The notes under the pieces are model-generated. The model was not told the DNA's origin, ran no database searches, and was given only the letters and a program-made list of their open reading frames with translations. A program made the position numbers and the translations under genes. Source: Massilia agilis (lineage in GTDB: Bacteria > Pseudomonadota > Gammaproteobacteria > Burkholderiales > Burkholderiaceae_D). Taken from it: DNA of 64,000 bases. How positions within the stretch are numbered: position 1 is the stretch's first letter; each line of letters starts with the position of its first letter. Positions 54,269 to 63,625 of the stretch are shown in pieces. The stretch spans positions 1,054,001 through 1,118,000 of the forward strand of contig NZ_JANUHB010000001.1 of assembly GCF_024756255.1 (NCBI RefSeq). Reading direction: 5' to 3'.

Positions 54269-56929
54269 ATGACCACTGTCCCGAACGAGATCAACGCCGC
54301 CGCGGCAAAGAGCAGCGCGACGGAAAAGCACACGCCGATGATGCAGCAGTACCTGCGCATCAAGGGCGACTACCCGACCATGCTGGTCTTCTACCGCATG
54401 GGCGACTTCTACGAGCTGTTCTTTGACGACGCCGAGAAGGCGGCGCGCATCCTCGGCATCACGCTGACTGCACGCGGTTCGTCGAACGGGGTGCCGATCA
54501 AGATGGCCGGCGTGCCCTTCCACTCGCTCGACCCCTACCTGGCCAAGCTGGTGCGCATGGGCGAGTCGTGCGCGATCTGCGAGCAGATCGGCGACCCGGC
54601 CACCAGCAAGGGTCCGGTTGAGCGCAAGGTGGTGCGGGTGGTTACGCCGGGCACCCTGACCGATGCCGACCTGCTGCCCGAAAAGGCGGAGCGCCCGCTG
54701 CTGGCCGTGTGCACGCTCACCCAGCGCAAGGTATCCACCTGCGGCCTGGCCTGGCTGTCGCTGGCCTCGGGCGCGCTCAAGCTGATGGAATTCTCGGGCG
54801 ACGCGCGCACCGTCGGCGCGCGCCTGGCGCAGGAGCTCGAGCGCATTGCGCCGGCCGAGGTGCTGCGCGCGGACGATGGCGGCGACCTGTTCGAAGACAG
54901 CCCGATCGGGCACACCCAGCACGTGCCGGAGTGGCACTTCGACGTGGTCAAGGGTCACAAGGCGCTACTCGACCAGCTGGCGGTGGCCACCCTGTCGGGC
55001 TATGGCGCCGACGGCCTGGGTGCGGCATTCGGCGCGGCCGGCGCGCTGCTGCGCTATGCCCAATCGACGCAAGGCCGCGGGCTGCAGCACGTGAAGAGCC
55101 TGGCCGTCGAAAGCGAGAACGAATTCATCGGGCTGGACGCGGCCACCCGCCGCAACCTGGAGCTGACCGAAACGATTCGCGGGCAGGAGTCGCCCACGCT
55201 GTTTTCGCTGCTGGACCACTGCCGCACCGCGATGGGCTCGCGCCTGCTGCGCCACTGGCTGCACCATGCAAGGCGCGACCAGGCGGTGGCACGCGCGCGC
55301 CACCAGGCGCTGCAGGCGCTGATCGAGCGCGACGCGGCGGGCAGCCTTTTGGCCACGCTGTCGCAGGTGCCGGATATCGAGCGCATCACCACCCGCGTGG
55401 CGCTGCTGTCGGCGCGCCCGCGCGACCTGGCCAGCCTGCGCGACGGCCTCACGCAGCTGCCGGCGCTGCGCGCACAAGTGGCGCAGTGCTTCATCCCGGG
55501 CGACACCTGCCTGCTGCACGAGATCCACGCGGCGCTGGCCACGCCGGACGCCTGCCTGGACCTGCTCGCGCGCGCCATCGCCGAGGAACCGGCAGCCATG
55601 GTGCGCGACGGCGGCGTGTTCGCGCGCGGCTTTGACGCCGAACTGGACGAGCTGCGCGCGCTGTCCGAGAACGCCGGCCAGTTCCTGGTGGACCTGGAGA
55701 CGCGCGAGCGCGCCCGCACCGGGATCGCCAACCTGCGCGTCGAGTACAACAAGGTGCACGGCTTTTACATCGAGGTCACCAACGGCCAGGCCGACAAGGT
55801 GCCCGAGGACTACCGCCGCCGCCAAACGCTCAAGAACGCCGAGCGCTACATCACGCCCGAACTGAAGGCGTTCGAGGACAAGGCCCTGTCGGCGCAGGAC
55901 AAGGCGCTGGCACGCGAAAAGCTGCTGTACGACCAGCTGCTGGCCGACCTGGCTCCGTTCATCGGCCAGCTGCAGTCGATCGCGCGCGGCCTGGCGCAAA
56001 TCGACACGCTGGCCGCGCTGGCCACACACGCCGTTCGCAGCAACTGGTGCGCGCCGCAGCTGGTGGACGAGCCGTGCCTGGACATCGTCGAAGGCCGCCA
56101 CCCGGTTGTCGAGAACCAGATCGAGCGCTTCATCGCCAACTCGTGCCGGCTGTCGGACGACAAGCGGCTCTTGCTCATCACCGGCCCCAACATGGGCGGT
56201 AAATCGACCTTCATGCGCCAGGTTGCGCTGATCACGCTGCTGGCCTACGTGGGCAGCTACGTTCCGGCCGCCAGCGCCACGATCGGCCCGATCGACCGTA
56301 TCTTCACGCGCATCGGCGCCTCCGACGACCTGGCCAACGGCCGCTCGACCTTCATGGTGGAGATGACCGAATCGGCCGCGATCCTCAACGGCGCCACCGA
56401 CCGCTCGCTGGTGCTGATGGATGAAGTGGGGCGCGGCACCTCGACCTTCGACGGCCTGGCGCTGGCGTGGGCGATCGCGCGCCATTTGATCGAGACGAGC
56501 CGCAGCTTCACGCTGTTTGCGACCCACTACTTCGAGCTGACCCAGCTGCCGGAGGCCCACCCGAGCGCGGTCAACGTGCACCTGTCGGCGGTCGAGCACA
56601 AGGACAGCATCGTGTTCCTGCACGCGGTGCAGGACGGGCCCGCCTCGCAGAGCTACGGCCTGCAGGTGGCGCAGCTGGCGGGCGTGCCGCCGGGCGTGAT
56701 CCGCGCCGCGCGCCGCCACCTGGCGCGGCTGGAGGCCCAGGCAGTGGATGGCGCCTCGCAGATGGACCTGTTTGCCCCGCCGCCGTGCGTGGAGCCGGAG
56801 GACGAGCCGGTGGCAGCGCTACCGGCCGCCGACGCCGTGCGCGCGGCGCTGGACGCGATCGATCCCGACGCGCTGACCCCACGCGAGGCGCTCGAGCGGC
56901 TCTACGAACTGAAACGCCTGGCCGCCTGA
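54269..56929 (+). CDS. mutS: DNA mismatch repair protein MutS
   Basis: 886 residues from the ATG at 54269 ([12 protein letters not shown]). The mismatch-binding motif [19 protein letters not shown] is near the N terminus, followed by the connector, lever and clamp, and the ATPase with [27 protein letters not shown] and [10 protein letters not shown]. The C-terminal tetramerisation-type tail is present. MutS recognises mismatches and recruits MutL. The frame is open to 54119, but that extension is not MutS-like. It overlaps the next gene as TGATG. Confidence 0.97.
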   Translation: MTTVPNEINAAAAKSSATEKHTPMMQQYLRIKGDYPTMLVFYRMGDFYELFFDDAEKAARILGITLTARGSSNGVPIKMAGVPFHSLDPYLAKLVRMGESCAICEQIGDPATSKGPVERKVVRVVTPGTLTDADLLPEKAERPLLAVCTLTQRKVSTCGLAWLSLASGALKLMEFSGDARTVGARLAQELERIAPAEVLRADDGGDLFEDSPIGHTQHVPEWHFDVVKGHKALLDQLAVATLSGYGADGLGAAFGAAGALLRYAQSTQGRGLQHVKSLAVESENEFIGLDAATRRNLELTETIRGQESPTLFSLLDHCRTAMGSRLLRHWLHHARRDQAVARARHQALQALIERDAAGSLLATLSQVPDIERITTRVALLSARPRDLASLRDGLTQLPALRAQVAQCFIPGDTCLLHEIHAALATPDACLDLLARAIAEEPAAMVRDGGVFARGFDAELDELRALSENAGQFLVDLETRERARTGIANLRVEYNKVHGFYIEVTNGQADKVPEDYRRRQTLKNAERYITPELKAFEDKALSAQDKALAREKLLYDQLLADLAPFIGQLQSIARGLAQIDTLAALATHAVRSNWCAPQLVDEPCLDIVEGRHPVVENQIERFIANSCRLSDDKRLLLITGPNMGGKSTFMRQVALITLLAYVGSYVPAASATIGPIDRIFTRIGASDDLANGRSTFMVEMTESAAILNGATDRSLVLMDEVGRGTSTFDGLALAWAIARHLIETSRSFTLFATHYFELTQLPEAHPSAVNVHLSAVEHKDSIVFLHAVQDGPASQSYGLQVAQLAGVPPGVIRAARRHLARLEAQAVDGASQMDLFAPPPCVEPEDEPVAALPAADAVRAALDAIDPDALTPREALERLYELKRLAA

Positions 56930-57864
56930 TGCAACTGCTGTCCCGGTCCCTGCTGCTGTCCTGCGCGCTTCTGGCGCTGTCCGCCAGCGCCGCGCCCAAG
57001 CGTGAGGACGGGCAGCGCTTCGCCGTGATCGGGCACAGCTTCATCTCCGGCGGCGAAGAACACCTGAAGGCGGCGATCGCGGAAACCAGCGAGAAGTCGC
57101 TGGCGTTCGTGGTAGTGGCCGGGATCAAGGGCGTGCAGGAAGGCTGCGTGGACAAGCTGTACCAGCAGCGGCGCGAGCTCATCGACAACGCGCGGCGGCC
57201 GATGGTGGTGCTGCCTGCGGCCAGCGACTGGACCGAGTGCAAGAACTCGGCCGGCCGCTCGAACGCGATCGAGCGCCTGGCGCGGCTGCGCGAGCTGTTC
57301 TTCGCCGAGTCGCAGTCGCTGGGCGAAAAGAAGATCGCGCTCACGCGCCAGTCGATGAGCCCGCGCTTTCGCAGCTATGCCGAGAACGCGCACTGGGAAG
57401 TGGGCAAGGTGCTGTACGCGACGATCAACCTCCCCTCCAACAACAACCACTATGTGCCGGCGGCGGGCCGCAACAGCGAGTACGAGGACAGGCTGGTGGC
57501 CAACCGGTTCTGGCTCAATCGCCTGTTTGCGATTGCTAAAAGCGACAAGGTCGAGGCGATCGTGCTGTTCTCGGAAGGCGACCTGAAGCCGTTCTCGGAG
57601 CCGACCGGGCTGCGCGCGCTGCTGCGGCGCGCGCCGGCAGGACATGACGGCTTCGCCGAGCCGCGCCGGCAGGTGCTGGCGCTGGCGCAGAAATTCGCGG
57701 GCAAGGTGCTGCTGGTCGATGGCGCAGGGCTGCCGAAAGGCGCGAAGCCCGGCATCGAGTGGCGCGGGAATGTGGGGCACCTGTCGGTGGGGCCCGGTGC
57801 GCTGGAGGTGCGCGTGAAGACCGATGGGGAGCCGAAGTTCACCGTCAAGGACGCGGCGGACTAG
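56929..57864 (+). CDS. Conserved secreted hypothetical protein coupled to mutS
   Basis: 311 residues from the ATG at 56929, which overlaps the mutS stop as TGATG. The signal peptide is [20 protein letters not shown] and ends at about Ala22. The mature part begins with FAVIGHSFISGGEE and contains PMVVLPAASDWTEC, ATINLPSNNNHYVPAAGRN and VLLVDGAGLPKG. The order resembles metallophosphatase-like proteins (GHSF; SDWTEC; NNNHY), but the metal motifs are not complete, so I do not assign a function. The coupling to mutS is structural, not evidence of a repair role. Confidence 0.85.
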   Translation: MQLLSRSLLLSCALLALSASAAPKREDGQRFAVIGHSFISGGEEHLKAAIAETSEKSLAFVVVAGIKGVQEGCVDKLYQQRRELIDNARRPMVVLPAASDWTECKNSAGRSNAIERLARLRELFFAESQSLGEKKIALTRQSMSPRFRSYAENAHWEVGKVLYATINLPSNNNHYVPAAGRNSEYEDRLVANRFWLNRLFAIAKSDKVEAIVLFSEGDLKPFSEPTGLRALLRRAPAGHDGFAEPRRQVLALAQKFAGKVLLVDGAGLPKGAKPGIEWRGNVGHLSVGPGALEVRVKTDGEPKFTVKDAAD

Positions 57865-57872
57865 TCGGCCAT

Positions 57873-57978
57873 CGTAGGGTGGGCGGGTCTCCCGCCCACG
57901 CGTTCAACGGGCGTTGGCAAGCCGTGCGGCGTGTCACGCTTGGGTTGAACGCGTGGGCAGACAAGCTGCCCACCCTAC
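57873..57978. repeat. Paired family 2 palindromic repeat
   Basis: Two inverted copies, cgtagggtgggcgggtctcc with cgttcaac and ttgaacgcgtgggcagac with ccaccctac, between the convergent ends of the secreted protein gene and slyD. Confidence 0.8.
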
Positions 57979-57992
57979 AACATCCGGGTTGC

Positions 57993-58547
57993 TTATTGCA
58001 GAGGGTGGCTGCGGAAGTGGTCGCCCGGCTCGCTGTCGTCGAGCTCCTGGTGGCCGTGCTCTTCGTGGTGGCCATGCGCGCCGTGCACGTGCTCGTGCGC
58101 GATCTCTTCCGCCGTTGCCGCACGCACGTCGATCACCGACAGCTCAAAGCGCAGCGCCATGCCGGCCAGCGGGTGGTTCCCGTCCAGCACCACCTTGTCT
58201 TCCGCGATTTCCGTCACCGTGAAGATGGTCGGCTCGTCGTCCGGGTCGCCGCCCTCGGCCATGCCTTCGAACTGCATGCCCACTTCGATCGGCCCGGGCA
58301 GGCGGTCCTTCGGCTCGACCTTGATCAGGGCCGGGTCGTAGTCGCCGAACGCGTCTTCGGGCTCGATCTGGATGACCGACGAATACCCGACATCCTTGCC
58401 GTCCAGCTCTTCCTCGATCTTGGGCAGCGTGTTCTCGTACCCGCCGTGCAGGTACACCATCGGCTGGGTGCCTTCTTCGATCAGGTTGTTCTGGGCGTCC
58501 GACAGGCGGTAGTTGACCGTCACGACCGTGTTCTTGGCAATCTTCAT
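57993..58547 (-). CDS. slyD: FKBP-type peptidyl-prolyl isomerase SlyD
   Basis: A 184-residue protein. It starts MKIAKNTVVTVNYRLSDAQN, has an FKBP core with an IF insert, and DGNHPLAGMALRFELSV. The C-terminal tail is rich in His, Asp and Glu (EHVHGAHGHHEEHGHQ), as in metal-binding SlyD proteins that deliver nickel. It catalyses prolyl isomerisation in protein folding. The ATG at 58547 follows AAAGGATGTGCG. Confidence 0.93.
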   Translation of the reverse strand: MKIAKNTVVTVNYRLSDAQNNLIEEGTQPMVYLHGGYENTLPKIEEELDGKDVGYSSVIQIEPEDAFGDYDPALIKVEPKDRLPGPIEVGMQFEGMAEGGDPDDEPTIFTVTEIAEDKVVLDGNHPLAGMALRFELSVIDVRAATAEEIAHEHVHGAHGHHEEHGHQELDDSEPGDHFRSHPLQ

Positions 58548-58627
58548 CGCACATCCTTTCGTTGTAAGGAGCGGATTATACCCCCAGCCCCGCTTTGCCC
58601 CTGTCCGGCGAAGGTTATAATGAATCC

Positions 58628-59749
58628 ATGCAAAAATTACAGCTCCTCGGCAACCTGACGCCCGCCCAGTTCCTGCGCGATTACTGGCAAAAGAAACCCC
58701 TGCTGATCAAGCAGGCCATCCCCAATTTCAAACCGCTGCTCAAGTTCGAAAAACTGGCCGAACTGGCGCGCCAGAACCACGTCGAGTCGCGCCTGCTCAC
58801 GCACGCGAACGGCGATTGGAATTTGCAGCACGGCCCGCTGGCCGAACTGCCGCCACGCGAGCAGCGCGAATGGACCATGCTGGTGCAGGGCGTGAACCTG
58901 TACGACGCGCGCGTGGACGCGCTGCTGCGCCAGTTCCGCTTCGTGCCGCAAACGCGGCTGGACGACCTGATGATCAGCTTTGCCACCGATGGCGGCGGCG
59001 TCGGCCCCCACTACGATTCGTACGACGTGTTCCTGCTGCAGGCGCACGGCAAGCGCCGCTGGCGCATCAGCAAGGGGGGCGACCAGACCCTCGTCGACGG
59101 CCTGCCGGTCAAGATCCTCGCCAACTTCGAGCCGGACGAAGAGTACGTGCTCGAGCCGGGCGACATGCTGTACCTGCCGCCGCTCTACAACCACGACGGC
59201 ATCGCCGAGGGCGAGTGCATGACCTACTCGGTGGGCTTCAGGGTGCCGAACTTCCAGGAGCTGGGCGAGAACTTCCTGCAGTTCATGGCCGACTCGATCG
59301 ACCTGCCGGGGCTGTACACCGACCCCGCGCTCAAGCCTGCCACCAAGCCGGCCGAGATCCCGGCCGACATGCTGGCCACCGTCACCGAGGAACTGAACAA
59401 GGTGCGCTGGGACGAAGAGGATGTGGCCATCTTCCTCGGCGAGTACATGTCCGAGCCGAAGCACAACGTGTTCTTCACGCCGCCGGCCAAGCCGCTGGCA
59501 ATCGGCCGCTTCCTCGAATCGGCCGAAAAGCGCGGCGTGAAGCTGTCGCTCAAGACCCAGATGCTCTACCGCGGCAAGCACGTGTTCATCAACGGCGAGT
59601 CGTTCCAGGCCGGGCGCGCCGACAAGCCGGCACTGGCCCTCTTGGCCGACGAGCGCGCGCTCGATGGCGCCGCGATCGCCAGCGCCACCGAGGACGTGCG
59701 CGACGCGCTGTACACCTGGTACCACGACGGCTGGCTTGAACTTGCCTGA
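58628..59749 (+). CDS. roxA: Cupin-family ribosomal protein L16 arginine hydroxylase (RoxA/YcfD-type)
   Basis: 373 residues from the ATG at 58628. A JmjC-like cupin holds the iron motif HYDSYDVFLLQ with the HxD pair and the later His in LYNHDGIAE, and FWDYWQKKPLLIKQA-like sequence (LRDYWQKKPLLIKQA) lies at the N terminus. The winged-helix C-terminal region is of the YcfD type. It is a 2-oxoglutarate oxygenase that hydroxylates an arginine of L16. Length is normal for the family. It stands divergent from slyD. Confidence 0.9.
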   Translation: MQKLQLLGNLTPAQFLRDYWQKKPLLIKQAIPNFKPLLKFEKLAELARQNHVESRLLTHANGDWNLQHGPLAELPPREQREWTMLVQGVNLYDARVDALLRQFRFVPQTRLDDLMISFATDGGGVGPHYDSYDVFLLQAHGKRRWRISKGGDQTLVDGLPVKILANFEPDEEYVLEPGDMLYLPPLYNHDGIAEGECMTYSVGFRVPNFQELGENFLQFMADSIDLPGLYTDPALKPATKPAEIPADMLATVTEELNKVRWDEEDVAIFLGEYMSEPKHNVFFTPPAKPLAIGRFLESAEKRGVKLSLKTQMLYRGKHVFINGESFQAGRADKPALALLADERALDGAAIASATEDVRDALYTWYHDGWLELA

Positions 59750-59764
59750 TACGGGAGAGACGCG

Positions 59765-60244
59765 ATGACCGAACCGCAGCTGTTGCCAGTGACCACCCAC
59801 GCCGAGTTCGATGCGCGCTTTCGCGATTGCCTCGCGCGCTCGCACGTGACGCTGCAGCTGTTCGATCCGGACTTCGCGGTCTTCCCGCTGGGCGACAGCG
59901 GCGTGGATGCGGCGCTGCGCGCTTTCCTGCACGGCAGCGGCACGCTGCAGCTGGCGGCCCACTCCACGGCCCACATCGAGCGCCATTACCCGCGCTTTTT
60001 GCGCCTGCTCCGCGATTATTCGCACCGCGTCGAGTGCCGCGTCACCAACAGCGTGCTGCGCCAGCTCACGGACTCGTTCTGCATCGCCGACGGCATCCAT
60101 GTGCTCAGGCGCTTCCACAGCGACCATATCCGTGGCCAGGCCGCGTTCGACGCGCCCGGCGCTGCCGAGATTCCCAAGCAGCGCTTTGCCGCCATCTGGG
60201 CCGAATCTTATGTTGCACTGCAACCAACAGCAACCGGCTTGTAA
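59765..60244 (+). CDS. Conserved hypothetical protein (159 residues)
   Basis: A soluble acidic protein with VTLQLFDPDFAVFPLGDSG, SGTLQLAAHSTAHIERHYPR and ILR-like repeats (VLRQLTDSFCIADGIHVLRR). Two histidines and the LFDPDF and HRVECRV segments are conserved in look, and the pattern hints at a phospholipase-D-like half domain, but the HKD motif is not complete. It starts at the ATG 15 bp after roxA with GGGAGAGA. I do not assign a function. Confidence 0.75.
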   Translation: MTEPQLLPVTTHAEFDARFRDCLARSHVTLQLFDPDFAVFPLGDSGVDAALRAFLHGSGTLQLAAHSTAHIERHYPRFLRLLRDYSHRVECRVTNSVLRQLTDSFCIADGIHVLRRFHSDHIRGQAAFDAPGAAEIPKQRFAAIWAESYVALQPTATGL

Positions 60245-60375
60245 TGCTTATCGTTCTACTACTGGTGATGGCCCATTGTGCAACGCAGTAGCATCTTGTA
60301 ACAAAATGAATGTTGCGGTGTCACAAAAACCTGCCATGTTAGCATCGTTTCCTATTGCGATTCAGTAAATTTGGC

Positions 60376-60381
60376 TATAAC
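60376..60381 (+). promoter_or_regulatory. Possible -10 element of the Ala-rich lipoprotein gene
   Basis: TATAAC in an AT-rich 280-bp gap. A TTGCGA at 60355-60360 is only 15 bp upstream, shorter than optimal. The rest of 60245-60524 shows no gene. Confidence 0.35.
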
Positions 60382-60524
60382 ATATCCTGTTAGGAACGTT
60401 TCGTTGTCTGTCGGGCACTATTTAGCGTTTTGAAAGCTGACGAGAATTCCTGACGAGCGATAATTACCGGTAATTATTCATCGCACCAAGCAGTACTTAC
60501 TTTTGAATTAATTAAGGAAAACCC

Positions 60525-60779
60525 ATGAAAAAATCCCTGCTGATCGTCTCCCTGTTGGCTGTTGCTCTGGCTGCTTGCAGCAAAAAAGAAGAAGCTCCTG
60601 CTGCTCCGGCACCGGTCGTCGAGGCTGCTCCGGCTGCTGCTCCGGCCGCTGCTCCGGCTGACGCTGCTGCTCCGGCTGCTGCTGCAGCTTCGGACGCTGC
60701 TGCTGCCGCTTCGGCTGCTGCTTCGGCCGCTTCGGAAGCCGCTTCGGCTGCCGCTGCCGCTCCGGCTGCTTCGAAGTAA
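60525..60779 (+). CDS. Ala-rich small lipoprotein
   Basis: An 84-residue protein with a signal peptide and lipobox LAAC (14-17), then SKKEEAPAAPAPVVEAA and an Ala/Pro/Ser/Glu low-complexity tail. Such lipoproteins are abundant in Burkholderiales and may act as envelope spacers, but no function is known. Most Ala codons are GCT, unlike the GCG/GCC codons of neighbouring genes. It has a TTAAGGAAAACCC leader and a very strong terminator, consistent with high expression. Confidence 0.82.
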   Translation: MKKSLLIVSLLAVALAACSKKEEAPAAPAPVVEAAPAAAPAAAPADAAAPAAAAASDAAAAASAAASAASEAASAAAAAPAASK

Positions 60780-60798
60780 TCAGCTTTTCCTGATTAAG

Positions 60799-60825
60799 AA
60801 ACCGGCCTTCGGGCCGGTTTTTTTT
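60799..60825 (+). terminator. Strong intrinsic terminator after the Ala-rich lipoprotein
   Basis: AAACCGGCC, the tetraloop TTCG, and GGCCGGTTT form a 9-bp stem (60799-60820), with further T residues to 60825. It lies 19 bp past the stop. Confidence 0.92.
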
Positions 60826-60888
60826 CGCCTGTACGCCGGGCGCCGCGTAAGATTGGCACTTGGCTGGCATGCCTTGAAGAGGTAGCAG

Positions 60889-61377
60889 ATGAATAAATCG
60901 ATGGTGGTATTATTGCTGCTCGCCGCAGCCCCCGTTTTCGCCCAGCAGGCCACGCCTGAGCGCCAGGCCGAGGTGGCGCGGCGCGGAGCCCAGGTGATGC
61001 CGTTCGAGCTCACTGCGACCACCCACGTGTTCACGACGACGTCGGACGGCGGCGTGCAGCGGGTGGTGGCAAAGGATCCGTCAGACGCGCGCCAAACGGG
61101 CCTGGTACGCGCTCACCTGCGCGAGATTGCGCGGCAGTTCAAAGACGGCGATTTCTCGGCGCCTGCGCGCATCCATGGCGATGCGATGCCGGGGCTGGCG
61201 CGGCTGAAGGCAGCGGCGCCGGGGCAGGTGCAGGTCGCGTACCGCGAGGTCGATGGCGGGGCCGAACTGGTGTACCGCAGCGACGATCCGCAGCTGGTGG
61301 CGGCACTGCACGAATGGTTCGGGGCGCAGCTGGCCGACCATGGCAAGGATGCGATGGCAGGACACCACCATCATTGA
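60889..61377 (+). CDS. Secreted conserved hypothetical protein with a poly-His tail
   Basis: 162 residues. Signal peptide MNKSMVVLLLLAAAPVFAQQ, then a small alpha/beta domain containing RGAQVMPFELTATTHVF, LREIARQFKDGDFSAPARIH and VQVAYREVDGGAELVYRSDD. It ends in GHHHH, which could bind metal. Similar proteins are sometimes annotated with unrelated enzyme names; no enzyme motif is seen here, so I leave the function open. It is terminated by the shared hairpin at 61484. Confidence 0.78.
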   Translation: MNKSMVVLLLLAAAPVFAQQATPERQAEVARRGAQVMPFELTATTHVFTTTSDGGVQRVVAKDPSDARQTGLVRAHLREIARQFKDGDFSAPARIHGDAMPGLARLKAAAPGQVQVAYREVDGGAELVYRSDDPQLVAALHEWFGAQLADHGKDAMAGHHHH

Positions 61378-61418
61378 ACGGCTCGCCGCCTCCGTTGGAT
61401 CAACCTTTAACCTTGGCA

Positions 61419-61446
61419 CGTCGTCCCCGCGCAGGCGGGGACGACG
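61419..61446. repeat. Solo family 1 REP palindrome
   Basis: A complete single palindrome, cgtcgtccccgc then gcag then gcggggacgacg, without its usual partner and flanks. Confidence 0.8.
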
Positions 61447-61483
61447 GTTCCAAATGCGCGAGTGGACGCAGACGTCGCCAAAT

Positions 61484-61514
61484 AAAAAACCGGCCATGCA
61501 GGCCGGTTTTTTTT
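61484..61514. terminator. Bidirectional intrinsic terminator between convergent genes
   Basis: AAAAAACCGGCC (61484-61495), a 5-nt loop, and GGCCGGTTTTTTTT (61501-61514). It provides U tracts on both strands, for the poly-His protein gene and for bamC. Confidence 0.9.
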
Positions 61515-61525
61515 CAACGAGCAAT

Positions 61526-62659
61526 TTATTTCAACTCGTCGTTCAGGAGCTTCAGGATCTTCGCGCCGGTCGGCGTGGTGACGGGCTTGCCCTCGTTGGT
61601 CAGCACGGTCACGTCGCTGCTGGCGCCGCCCTGCGCGCCCTTGACCAGCACGCGGTAGCGCTGCGCTTCCTTGGCCTTGTCGTCGTTGCCGAAGCTGAGC
61701 AGCTTGGAGAAGAAGCCCTGCTTGTCCGCGCCTTCCGGATCGACGTAGCGCACGAAGTAGATGCCCTGCACGCGGTCGCGGTCCTCGACGGTGAAGCCCA
61801 GGCGGTCCAGCGCCAGGCCCACGCGGCGCCATGCGCGGTCAAAGCCTTCGTCCACTTCCACATGGTCCACCAGCAGCTTGGCGTGCTGCGGCGCCGGCGC
61901 GGCGCTGTTGACCACCGCTTCGGCCGCCTTCACATTGCTGCTGCCGGTCAGGCGCGCCATCAGGCGGGCCAGGAACATGACTTCGAGCTGCGGGTCGTTG
62001 GCGCGGGTGGTCCAGGCGGTGCCGCCCTCTTTCTGCACCACTTCCTCGGCGCCGCGGTGGCTCAGGTAGATCTCGGTCGAGCCGTCCGGCAGGCGCTCCA
62101 GGCGGGTGCGGAACTTGTCGCGCTCGCCGGTGGAATAGGCCGAGTCGAAGACCTTGCCGATCGCGTTGCGGATGAAGTCCTGCGGGATCTTCGAGCGGTT
62201 CTCGGCCCAGTTGGTTTCCATGATGCCGGCCGCCGGATTTTCGGTTTCGACGGTGAAGCCCGAATCGGCCCAGAAGTCCTTCAGCTGCGGCCACAGCTGC
62301 TCGGGGCTGGCCTTGACCACCAGCCAGCGCTGGTTGCCGGCGCGCTCGACGCGCACCTTGTCGGTCGAGACCGGGCTGATCTGCTCGGCGGCAGCGGCCA
62401 CGGTGGCCGGGCCGGCCTGCTGCAGGCCCGAGGCGGTGGCCACGCCACGGCCGTCAGGGATGGCGTAACGATTGTCCTTCTGCAGCTGGGTCAGGTCCGG
62501 CGGCACGTCCAGCGGAGCGGCTTTCTTGGCGGCCTTGTAGTCCACCTTGTCCGACTCGAACACGGTGGTGCAGGCAGCCAGGCTGAGCGCGAGCACGGAC
62601 AGCGTCAGCGCACGCACGGCAGGTTGGGAGGCCAGGGGCTTGTTCTTTGCAATAGTCAT
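61526..62659 (-). CDS. bamC: Outer membrane assembly lipoprotein BamC
   Basis: 377 residues from the ATG at 62659. The signal peptide ends in the lipobox LAAC, and the mature part has KVDYKAAKKAAPLDVPPDL, the unstructured BamC N terminus, followed by two helix-grip domains (SPEQLWPQLKDFWADSG; FDRAWRRVGLALDRLGF). It is a lipoprotein of the BAM complex. It follows dapA by 29 bp, the usual dapA-bamC pairing. Confidence 0.95.
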   Translation of the reverse strand: MTIAKNKPLASQPAVRALTLSVLALSLAACTTVFESDKVDYKAAKKAAPLDVPPDLTQLQKDNRYAIPDGRGVATASGLQQAGPATVAAAAEQISPVSTDKVRVERAGNQRWLVVKASPEQLWPQLKDFWADSGFTVETENPAAGIMETNWAENRSKIPQDFIRNAIGKVFDSAYSTGERDKFRTRLERLPDGSTEIYLSHRGAEEVVQKEGGTAWTTRANDPQLEVMFLARLMARLTGSSNVKAAEAVVNSAAPAPQHAKLLVDHVEVDEGFDRAWRRVGLALDRLGFTVEDRDRVQGIYFVRYVDPEGADKQGFFSKLLSFGNDDKAKEAQRYRVLVKGAQGGASSDVTVLTNEGKPVTTPTGAKILKLLNDELK

Positions 62660-62688
62660 ATCGTTACTGGGTTGGGGCCCGTGCGGGC

Positions 62689-63573
62689 TCAGGACTTCAG
62701 GGAGATGCCAGCTTCGCGCAGGGCGCCGCGCACCACGTCGTGGAACTGGGCCGACAGCGGCGCGAGCGGCAGGCGAATGCCAGACGGCATCATACCCATT
62801 TCCGCCAGCGCCCACTTGACCGGCACCGGGTTCGGCTCGACGAACAGCTTGTTGTTCAGGCCGAGCAGGCGGTTGTTGAGCTCGATGGCGCGCGGGATGT
62901 CGCGCGACATCGCCGCCACGCACATCTCGTGCATCAGGCGCGGGGCAACGTTGGCGGTGACCGAGATGTTGCCCGAGGCGCCGCAGAACATCAGCGCCAT
63001 GGCGGTGGCGTCGTCGCCCGAATAGACGGCGAAGTTGCTTGGCACGGCCTTGAGCAGTTCCAGGCCGCGGCCGATGTTGCCGGTTGCGTCCTTGATGCCG
63101 ATGATGTTGTCCACCGGCGCCAGGCGCAGGATGGTGTCGTTGCTCATGTCGGCCACGGTGCGGCCCGGCACGTTGTACAGGATCACCGGCAGGTCCACCG
63201 CTTCGGCGATGGCCTTGAAGTGGCGGTACATGCCTTCCTGGGTCGGACGGTTATAGTACGGAACCACCTGCAGCGAAGCGTCGGCGCCGACTTCCTTGGC
63301 GTGGCGGGTGAGCGCGATCGCTTCGGCAGTCGAGTTGCCGCCGGTGCCGGCGATCACGGGGATGCGCCCTGCGGTGTGTTCCACTGCCAGCTTGACCAGC
63401 TCGCAGTGTTCTTCTGGGGAGACGGTGGCCGATTCGCCGGTAGTGCCGACGATCACCATCGCATCGGTGCCTTCCGCAACATGCCAGTCGATCAGCTTGC
63501 GCAGGCCGTCCTTGTCGAGACTGCCGTCTTCGAACATCGGAGTGACGATGGCTACTATGCTGCCCTTAATCAT
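62689..63573 (-). CDS. dapA: 4-hydroxy-tetrahydrodipicolinate synthase
   Basis: 294 residues from the ATG at 63573. The catalytic site is [11 protein letters not shown] with the Schiff-base Lys, and [16 protein letters not shown] and YSGDDA are family motifs. It condenses pyruvate with aspartate semialdehyde (made by Asd) toward lysine and diaminopimelate. The frame is open upstream to 63747 but not DapA-like. Confidence 0.97.
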   Translation of the reverse strand: MIKGSIVAIVTPMFEDGSLDKDGLRKLIDWHVAEGTDAMVIVGTTGESATVSPEEHCELVKLAVEHTAGRIPVIAGTGGNSTAEAIALTRHAKEVGADASLQVVPYYNRPTQEGMYRHFKAIAEAVDLPVILYNVPGRTVADMSNDTILRLAPVDNIIGIKDATGNIGRGLELLKAVPSNFAVYSGDDATAMALMFCGASGNISVTANVAPRLMHEMCVAAMSRDIPRAIELNNRLLGLNNKLFVEPNPVPVKWALAEMGMMPSGIRLPLAPLSAQFHDVVRGALREAGISLKS

Positions 63574-63625
63574 ATTCAAGACCGTGCCGGTAAATAAAAA
63601 TTGGATTGTAGCGGATAGCCTGCCG

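Noticed and set aside
60355..60381. TTGCGA-N15-TATAAC as a strong promoter
   Set aside because: The 15-bp spacer is too short for a confident call, so only a possible -10 element is listed.
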